Of a stretch of 64,000 bases of DNA, positions 51,466 to 64,000 are shown piece by piece (the first letter of the stretch is position 1; every line of letters starts with the position of its first letter). Below the pieces are notes generated by a model. It worked only from the letters and a program-made list of their open reading frames with translations, ran no database searches and was not told the origin of the DNA. A program made the position numbers and the translations under genes. Location of the stretch: assembly GCA_013365365.1 (NCBI GenBank), contig JABVXU010000128.1:1-64000 (forward strand), in the 5' to 3' direction. This DNA is from Cruorifilaria tuberocauda (Eukaryota; Nematoda; Chromadorea; Rhabditida; Onchocercidae).

Positions 51466-53279
51466 CCTTCTTATCCTTCCATCCATTTTTCATCAGTTAA
51501 ACTTTCACGTGTTCCAACGGTAAACTATCGGAACGCCTACGACTCCACATACAGAACACAGAAACAGGGACAGAGACAGAGAGACAAACTGATTACATCA
51601 CTCTACTAGAAAGAGTATTTAGTTGTTAGGTGATGATGGTTTGGTTAGGTGTAGAATTTGATTGGAGAAGAGAAGTAAATGATTTGTTGAACCATTAAAC
51701 CTCCTCAATCTGCTTAACTGTCAGGTAAAGGTCAGTGGGCTGCGTGGATGGGCAGGTGGAGATGGAATTATGTCTCTATCGCACTTCCATCCTTCAAATT
51801 TGTTACTGTTTGCATTGCATCCGTGCCGTCGTCCAATATCATCCACAATCAGCCATTTCTCATTTCCTTCTCTTCTTCATTGATAATTACAGATTGCTTA
51901 TCATTTTGATTTGCATTTATTATTCTATCCTGCCTATAGTTGGGATAGAACTATTTCCAGCACTGTCACACAATTCCAAGACAGTTTATTGTAACAAAAT
52001 TACTGGATGACAGAAAATAAATGGCCAAGACAACCTGATACTAAGGTGACTCAATGGTCAAGATGACCTGAATTGTGCTAAAGTAATGACCAGTCTGTAA
52101 TCTTCCATCACACTATTACTACTTATATTGCATATTTATTCATCCTTTTATTTATTTGAAAAAAGCAGAAGGACGGAGTAAGGGAAAGGGAGAGGAATCT
52201 CAAATAAGCATAGCTGCATAGTTAAGAGCGATGATGTGAAGGATAGTTATGATTAGTAAAAGTCAAAGGTTACCAGGACATATGCCATGCAATTATTAGT
52301 TTTCACATAATTCGCTTCTAACTAGATGGTGAAAAAGCTGAGATACAACGTGACCTTAGGTCTTAGGAAACAATCCAGTGGTGATTCGTTCACTCACATC
52401 TCTTCTCCGACCATTATTATATAGCAAAGTGGACATATTCTGTTTATCACTCTTCTACTTATACTTCATAAAATATTATAAATTGCCCGTAATTATGCTT
52501 GTAATATTTTGTTACGATACGTTGCTCAGTGGTACTAAGTAAGCAGCATATTAATCTTTAATCTTATCGATGATTTGGATGACAAACAGTCTGAATGTTA
52601 TATCACTGTTGTGGAAGAAATCAAGTGAAGGAAATGAGTATAATTGAAAGAATTATTCCATGATATATATGCAGTAATGAGCTGGCCGCAGAAGTAAACT
52701 GTCATGTGGGCAGTAATTGTACTAAAATTAATTGCCGAAATATTCAAATTTTCTTTTTCAGAAATTCAGAATCATTTTTCATTTCCTGCAGTTTTATCTA
52801 TTCAAGTAACTGTTTGATAAATATAATGTTAGAATGGATTGTCGATGATATTATGATATTCATGCTCATGCTTTTTGATGACCATTTGATTTACTTGTTA
52901 ATATGAGATTTTCTTTTCTCGTTTGAATATAGCACTGGTAAAAAAAGTATTTATCATTTCATTCCCCGAATGATTTCATTTTCTTGGTAATCGGGGAATT
53001 TTTCGGTGATTCTTTTGACAATTTTGTGTATAGAAACAGAGACAATTTATAATGGATAGAGTGTAACGGATCACTGTCGTCAACACTTATCAATTATTTC
53101 CATCACTCTTCTCTTTTGCTCTTCATTTTTATCATTATCAGCGAACAATGTAGGTGCTACATGTGGCGATTTACTACGATCCTTTGTTTTTCTTTCCTTA
53201 ATTTCTCTTGCGGTATTTTTTTGCAGGTCATATGAAATGTTTAGATTATAAAGACTCGAATAGTTAAAGTATATTCTAA

Positions 53280-57370
<4,091 letters not shown>

Positions 57371-58464
57371 CATGCATTTTCCTGGTACATTTTATTCATA
57401 TTAGTGCCTTTCGTTTATATCACAGGTTTTCTGTTTTTTGGCGTTTGGCAAAAATAAACCATTTCTCTGCTGTCCGAGATGCAAGTGTTATTAAAAGTAA
57501 AAATGTGAGATGTGCATGCACTTTGAACATTAGGAGAGACGTTGTAAATTGCTCTTATTTTTTATAACTTTCTGCAATACATTTGCAAAAAAAACATGAA
57601 TTGTGTAGAAATATATTGGACAATATTTTTTATCATTTATTAATTTTGACAATCTCATGAAGCGATTCTGTACAAGTGTGTAATTTATAGATCCATTTAT
57701 ACTTATCATTCTCTGAAAATTTTCAGAAAGTATGTTGAATTCTGCAAGTAAACATGACATCAAGTGATTTTTATTGATACAGATAATTTCCCCGCTGGAG
57801 AAAAATGAACTAAATGAAATGATTGTACATTATACTTTGGATTAATCTAGTTTGTAGCTTATTGATATGCTGAAAACAGTGACATTATTAATACAACGAA
57901 AATCTTAATTTCATGCATGTTTCTGGTTTCGCATTCAGAATTGCTGCTTCAAACTTAGGTCAAATTAAGTCATTCAATCGAAATCAATTAAAAATTAATC
58001 TAATCAAACTAATTAAGACAAACTTAGCTAAGTAAAATTTGCTTTAATCATAATAAGTCAGGTCGATTTATGGAATTGAAAAAATTTGATTCGGCATTTG
58101 TAGTATAATTTCTTACCACTGTTAATTTCAAATCCTTTTCAGGGTTTCTGAAATGATCTTTTAGTACAAATTTAGCGTAGGTTTGAATACGGCCAAAGAA
58201 GGTGATATTTATGATACTCTGTGATAAGGAAAATGACTACAGCAATGAGTTTACTATTCACAAATACGCCGATGACACTGTCTGCAACATTGAAAAAGTG
58301 CAGGTAAGACGTGTGTCATATCTCAATACTTCATGAAAACTTTTCAGTGTACTAGAAAATTCACACTATTTGCAATGCTATGCGCAAAAATGATAAATTT
58401 AGCCCTTCGTGGTGTGACATTCTGTTTATATTCTAATTTTTTATATTCCTAGTGAGATTTGTAT

Positions 58465-58484
58465 TATCTCAGATATCTGAGATA
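58465..58484. repeat. 20-bp perfect palindrome
   Basis: TATCTCAGATATCTGAGATA equals its own reverse complement. It is intergenic, about 1.1 kb after the Smad stop; it could be a binding site for a dimeric factor or chance. Confidence 0.9.
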
Positions 58485-59197
58485 CCGTAATAATGTGATG
58501 TATCTTTTTCTCTCTGTCTCTTAATTATGCTGAATTATAGTCAATAATTCATCTAAATGAGCGGGCAAAGATAGAGAATGTTGACAATGATTAGACACTC
58601 GTTTAATTTCATTTTAATAATCATGATAGTTTCAATTTCAAGGTATCAATTCAAGATCGAAAGAGCTGCCACTTTGACTTACATATTAAATTCCAGTGTA
58701 GACGATGATATTTTGATTTAAATGCTTTGTCTGCTATTACTATGAAGCAAATACTATCTCTCGAAATGTTATTTTCAACTTATTTGGATAAAAATAATTA
58801 ATTCCTTACACCATTAATAATGCTAGAAAAAGTGATTTACTCTAAACTCATTCTTTAAGTATAGTTTGTTTCAGTATATTACAATTATTCCACTCTTCCC
58901 TATTATCAGGGAAAGTATTTATGGGAATAGTTACTACTTCTTCGCTTTTCACTGCACATTTATGACAATAACCTTAATTTCCTGTTCCCTTTTGATCTTC
59001 CCATTTTTTCTTTGTCGTTAATGTAAATTTATGTCAATAGTTTGTGCTTGCTACAGAGAAATCTTATGACTAATTCACATTTTGGCTTGTGCTAAGATTT
59101 CCATATTTTATCTTATTTGACGATATTAAGAGTGAGGAGAGAAAAATTCTAACAACTACCGGAAGTTAACTGTAATGATTCATTGTAATAGACGTAA

Positions 59198-59230
59198 ATT
59201 TCTCAAGTTTGATGGCAAAACTTGAGAAAT
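59198..59230. repeat. 13-bp inverted repeat with seven-base loop
   Basis: ATTTCTCAAGTTT (59198-59210) is exactly complemented by AAACTTGAGAAAT (59218-59230). It lies just before the small open frame starting at 59240. No U-tract follows in a way that would suggest a specific function. Confidence 0.85.
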
Positions 59231-60804
59231 ATATTTTGAATGTTATTACATGATAGCATGAAATCTAGTAACAATATCAGCGCGCTTTTGCTAAAGTTGC
59301 TGTTCTATTCGCAACTGATCACTAAATCTTCCACAAATCGATTACTCGACCGATGTTTTCTACCACATATGCAAAACGTTTTTGCATTTGATGATATCAT
59401 AAAGCAACTGGTAATGGATCAGATACTGGAGGACGTGTGAGAGATAAAAGTCTTGTCATAAACTTCTTATTCCACGGATATACAATTCTTATTCTTCTTT
59501 GTAACTCTAACAGAAGTCTAATTTACGGCGAAAGTTGTGTAACACGTATTTCAAATGCAACTGCTTCATTGTCATGATCTTCGATCTACTTGGACTGTTT
59601 CTGCTATTTAATCCATATCACGAAAAAAAATCGAGCAAAAAAATTCCTACAACAGCTGTTAAACTCCGACAAGAACCCATCAGTTTCATCACATTATCCA
59701 AGAAGTTCAGTGATTTTTTATCAAATAAGCTTAAAAATGAGTAAGCATCTCGATAACATGTCTTAAAAACTACACTGCACTAAAACTTGTCTAGTAATAT
59801 CTCAAAAAAGTCTTCACAAATGTGGCATCTAATCCCTAACAAACTCCAATAGTTTCACTACAAAATCTCTTGCTTACTATACGCTATTTAAGGCTTTATT
59901 TAAATATATAAAAATCATGCAATTAATTTACATAAATCGTATGTTCCTCAGTGATTGGGAAAGAAAGATAACGTTATATTGTGAAATAACAAATTAATAG
60001 CAAACAGTTGAATAAATATGATAATTTTTAGAAACCAATTCTGAAAACTTTCTTCAACAATGAAGAAAAGTAAAAATATATGAAAAGGAACAAGGTAATC
60101 ATTAGCTCAAACTGTTGCGGCAAAAGAAAAGAGAATGTTAAGGCAAATTTTGTAAAAATTATACTTAACGAGACACTTGATAGGGAGTTGGGTGACAGCC
60201 AAAACTAGTATGGACGGCAGGTTAACAGCAGCGCTAGGTATCCTCTGATACAATAGATAACGACGTAACCAATTATATTTATCTTTGCATCATAATTCAG
60301 CAAACGGGATCGTATTTGAATGCAAATAAGGCATGAATATCGATGATGTTGCTAACAGCAGTACTAAGTACTATCTAGAATCTCATGTCAGCAGGAAATA
60401 AACTTGCAATATAGATTAGAATGCATTACTTTGTAATAAATAGATTGCCTTCCTTAGCAGTTAAATCAGTAAAATTCCTCAAATCTTTCTTATTTTATTG
60501 CTTGAATCATCGTCTTTTGCATCTCTCTGAAAAGAAATTTGCAAGAAACATTATACAATGATATTGAATCAGAAAAAGTTGGAGCACTGTGCAATATACC
60601 CCCTTTCCAAGGCTCAATCATTTAAAGAATCGCTGAATACTTGCTAACGAAAGTCAGACATAGAGTTTGAACCACTACGTCCAACTGTTCATTAAATTAG
60701 GAGAACGGCTTAACATTAGTCATCATTATATTCAGATTCAAGACAATGTTATTGCGTTAACAATTCAATGTTATTTTCCAATTAATGAACGGTACGCAAG
60801 TAGT

Positions 60805-61899
60805 TTAAATAAATACCTTTCGTTTTTTATCCTTCTTTTTCTTTTTTTCTTTCTTCCTATCCTTATCTTCGCTGCGATGCTTCCTGTACTTTCGATCCGA
60901 ATCAGCGTCTTCAAAGTAAACGGTATGTTACACATAACATTAGAAGTGGAGCTTACGGATGAAAGCAAAAGGTGTAAAACTTACCATCAAGATCATCCAA
61001 GCTCCATTTATATTTCCTTTTATGCTTTGTTTCTTCACCATTTTCATCATAATTTATTGCATCACCGCATAGATCTTCCATTTTGTTATCAAAATATCTA
61101 AAAATATTTGATAAAATAAGAGTGTTTAAAATCTGCTTAAGTTCTAGCTTTGTATTTATCATTTTTGTCTCGCAATCTAATTTATGTAAAATATAGTTCG
61201 CCGACTTAACAAATTTTATCCGTGTATTCCACACTATGTATCTACTTCTTAAATAAAATTGGTAATATGCCATGATACATTTATACGCATGAATTACCTA
61301 TAAGGTTCAGGAACGGCACCCGGTGTGAGTCTAAATCCTGCCATCGCACTCGCAGAAAGATTAGTAACTTCTTTTCCGGTGATAGGTGGTTTTTCTACCA
61401 ACATCCGCAGCGAACTAAAACACTGAACAATGAAACTCACACTAATTAAAAATCCATGGATGTAGCATTCATGGATATAGACTTCTTTCTTATATAGTAG
61501 TACAATAAAAAACTGAAGATTATTTCGCCCCATTTCATTTTATTTGAAATTTCCGAGCAAATTTACATCATGCCTTAATACCTTCTTAATATATTATTCG
61601 AAGAATATATTCTTAACATGTCGATATGTTTTTCTATATGAAATTCTCTCAAATGAAGATCAGTGTTGAAGAGAAGGAGTGTTGAAGGAAACCTAAATTC
61701 CAAAGCATTTTCAAAATTGAAACTGCCAACAAGATGAGGGAGAAAGGAGCCAAGATCTTCGCGTAACCGCTTCGAGCCACAAAACCGTTGATAAGATGAA
61801 CTCATATCATATTCAGCCAATAAGTCGTTACTGCCAAGTAAAACGCTTTGCTCTATAAATTCATGAATACAATCCTTTTCTCTTAAAAATACCCAAAAA
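60805..61899 (-). CDS. mdt-19: Mediator complex subunit 19, 5' end unresolved
   Basis: Four minus-strand exons, 61899-61693, 61414-61298, 61097-60985 and 60908-60805, join in phase to about 180 residues with the stop TAA at 60807-60805. MED19 sits in the head/middle of Mediator and helps couple activators to RNA polymerase II. Family signatures are clear: [20 protein letters not shown] with [15 protein letters not shown], the core [37 protein letters not shown], and a very basic C-terminal tail ([10 protein letters not shown], then long Lys runs). The first listed exon starts at a GATTCAG acceptor in phase 1, so at least one upstream exon holding the ATG is missing; I could not place it in 61900-62938. 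It is transcribed away from RFC5. Confidence 0.88.
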
Positions 61900-62938
61900 C
61901 TGAATCGGTCGAAAAAAAATCTTACAAAAAATTAAATTAAATTTTAATTTAAACACATGACCTAATTGAACCTCACCACTTTTCTCCAGGTGAGTGGTAA
62001 TTTCAAATAACAAAAGATTGTATTACTGAGAGTATTTAAACTTCCTGAGTGATATTTTTTAACACATTTGCCTTAACCCCATATTTTTTAACCCATTTGT
62101 CAGAAATGGTGTATAACGCATATCAGCCCTTTTCACACCTTCATAATACGAATTCTCGATATAGCTAAATCCTTCTGTTACTCATATTTTAATTGCTGAA
62201 ATAAATAAAAATGAAACTAACGTGGCAGCTCAGGCTTCATCAAATGAAAGGGACAAACTAACGACAGTTGCGAATATCTACCCTTTAATGATATTTTTGT
62301 GCGCAATGAACCTGATGACGCCACACCACTTCCAGCAGTATCCATCTTCAAACTTCAACCTAAACAATAAACCCGCAAAAACATTGAATTTTACTTCTAA
62401 TTAATGCTCATCAGCAAGTAAACCTTATTAACAGTGAACTGAGCTAGGCTTTGTCAGAAGATGATACCTATATCAACAGGAAAAAATATAAACAGGCAAA
62501 AATCTAATGCTATCAATCGCAGTTCGCTGTAATTGTCATCAGTAAATGAAACTGCTTTTTATTAAAGAAGTAACTATAAATCAGGCCTAAATACTTTCAC
62601 TACTAGTTAATTTAAGAAGTATTGCGGCATAAAGCTAGGCACGTTTTCTGCCATCGCGATTGCCCTTACACCTAGTGTCTATTATCCATCTACTGATATT
62701 CTGATTAAATCGGATTAGCAATATACACAGAGAGATTAGTTGAAGTCACCCATGAATCCTTAGGGGAGTCGACAAAGTCGAAGAGAGAAACCAAAAACGA
62801 CACTCCACCGGATAACCTCCCGCTTTCAAGGAAACATTTACAGCCTCAGAAGCAATTATTTGCAACTCGTATCCCGACCTGAATTAAAACACCTGAGAGA
62901 AATTGCTCGAATTCGGTCAAGTAGGTAATTTGGTGAGA
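61900..62938. other. Divergent promoter region of MED19 and RFC5
   Basis: The two genes point away from each other across this kilobase, which must also hold the first exon of MED19. A GC-richer patch occurs at about 62639-62830. The open frame at 62222-62404 (+) has no recognisable content. Confidence 0.5.
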
Positions 62939-64000
62939 ATGGTCTCGGATGAACAGATCAGGGGAGATGGTAGTGTCAATATGCCATGGGTGGAGAAGTA
63001 CCGTCCAGCTGCCCTTACCGAACTTATCGCTCATGAAGAAATCACTGACGCACGTAAGTTCTGTTTTTTGTCATTCTTACGGGAAATAGCGAGAAATACG
63101 TCAGATCCATGTGAAATTCATGATAAAAGCCTTTTTGATAAATAATAATATATATTTGTGAAAATTCATATTTATGATTTAGTTATGAAATTGATCAATG
63201 AAAACCGGTTGCCACATTTACTATTTTATGGTCCTCCTGGGACAGGGAAAACGAGTACCATATTAGCTGCGGCAAGAATGATGTATACACCGAAGCAGTT
63301 GTCATCAATGGTTTTGGAAGTATACTTCTTTGGTTTATTCGTTAAATTCAAATTCTTCAAAATGACACCGGACTTGATAAGGATTAATTGCCATTTTTGG
63401 AAATAACAGGAAAACTCTATTCCATTGCTATCGCTGAGCCTTCTCTCAAATAGATATAATTTACGATATATTATCAACATTATTCTATAGCTTTTCCTTC
63501 CTTCTTTTCTTTCTTTTTATAACTTCCCTGTCGACATCACCTAATTGTATTTTCATCTTTTGATTGATGCAAATAGTATAATGACTTGGATTCTCAAGTC
63601 TTTTTTGCTATATTTTGCAGTTAAACGCATCCGACGATCGAGGTATCGGGACTGTTCGAGAACAAATCATTAATTTTGCTCAAACGAGTACTTTAAATGT
63701 AGACAGGAACCAAAAGAATGTATCGAAATTGGTCATCCTGGATGAAGCTGATGCTATGACAAAGGATGCACAGAGTGCCTTGAGGCATTTTTGTATTATA
63801 TTAATTCAAGATTTAATTTGTTCTTTGTTAAATTTTTGGAATAATTTTTTCTTTTAGACGTGTAATTGAGAAATTCACAGACAATGTTCGATTTTGTATT
63901 ATATGTAATTATTTATCGAAAATCATTCCCGCAATTCAGTCGCGGTGTACACGTCTCCGTTTCGCTCCACTTTCAAATGTTTGTTTTTTCTTTAATAATG
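62939..64000 (+). CDS. RFC5: Replication factor C subunit 5 (RFC5), cut by window end
   Basis: Four exons, 62939-63053, 63183-63319, 63621-63784 and 63858-63978, join in phase to the first 179 codons; the gene continues past the window. RFC5 is a small AAA+ subunit of the clamp loader that places PCNA on primed DNA. Motifs: [20 protein letters not shown], Walker A ([17 protein letters not shown]), [16 protein letters not shown], Walker B ([19 protein letters not shown]), and sensor 1/arginine-finger region ([20 protein letters not shown]). Intron 3 (63785-63857) begins GC rather than GT, needed to keep ALR-RVIEKF. The start is the first ATG upstream of the conserved [14 protein letters not shown] 10 bases before may be the trans-splice acceptor. 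This is the RFC5 type, judged by [18 protein letters not shown] and the [13 protein letters not shown] block. Confidence 0.93.
63785..63857 (+). other. GC-AG intron in RFC5
   Basis: The exon ends CCTTGAG and the intron begins GCATTT, ending CTTTTAG. Splicing here restores the highly conserved ...SALR/RVIEKF sequence. The next GT upstream (GAGTGCC) breaks both phase and conservation. The donor is weak beyond the exon side, unlike the AIF one. Confidence 0.7.

Larger units (their letters stand above)
57371..60804. other. Intergenic stretch with orphan frames
   Basis: No gene supported. A 31-codon exon-like frame at 58211-58303 (MILCDKENDY...KYADDTVCNIEKVQ) ends at a GTAAGA donor. Open frames of 66-69 codons lie at 59240-59440 and 59535-59744. 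A 20-bp perfect palindrome (58465-58484) and a 13-bp stem (59198-59230) occur. A 20-base imperfect direct repeat (TAACAGCAG followed by CTA(A/G)GTA) stands near 60224 and 60353. Confidence 0.45.

Overview
The window is eukaryotic and almost certainly from a parasitic nematode, most likely a filarial species. It is very AT-rich and its genes are split into many small exons by short GT-AG introns. Several genes carry a TTTCAG-like acceptor only 3-4 bases upstream of the start codon with no upstream coding exon, the usual mark of spliced-leader trans-splicing. I see no bacterial, organellar or phage gene, no tRNA or rRNA, and no CRISPR array. The species call is inference; I could not search a database.

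Layout, left to right. 1-3386 is gene-poor. A secreted TIL-domain protease inhibitor lies at 3387-4129. A poorly resolved C2H2 zinc-finger locus (about 6414-8801) precedes a compact Cys-rich zinc-binding gene (9527-9898). A frameshifted small heat-shock (HSP20) pseudogene lies at 11601-11893. A complete minus-strand gene (12862-14747) codes for an uncharacterised 304-aa protein with an RRM-like C-terminus. Next come SAM50 (15861-18620) and inosine triphosphatase (19398-21865), both on +. This pair matches two members of the C. elegans gro-1 operon (gop-3 and hap-1). The ER lectin OS-9 follows (23123-29667), with a near-perfect 40-bp-arm hairpin in one intron.

The right half holds a four-TM TMEM272-like protein with PPxY motifs (31078-32910); TMEM164, with a one-base frameshift in its fifth listed exon (36286-38678); a PEBP protein with an optional mitochondrial-type leader exon (39383-43182); apoptosis-inducing factor (44016-48937); a gene-poor, repeat-bearing stretch (48938-53369); a BMP-type R-Smad ending SSVS (53370-57370); Mediator subunit 19 on the minus strand (60805-61899, 5' end unresolved); and the first half of RFC5 (62939 to the window end).

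Most genes are conserved cell machinery: mitochondrial outer-membrane assembly, nucleotide sanitation, ER-associated degradation, redox/apoptosis, TGF-beta signalling, transcription and replication. I found no convincing undescribed multi-gene system. The best leads are the intronic hairpin, the TMEM164 frameshift, the HSP20 pseudogene, the extra residue in the Smad L3 loop, the conserved gop-3/hap-1 pair, two GC-AG introns and several orphan reading frames. Exon boundaries were placed by eye from splice signals, reading phase and family similarity; phases close in every gene given high confidence.
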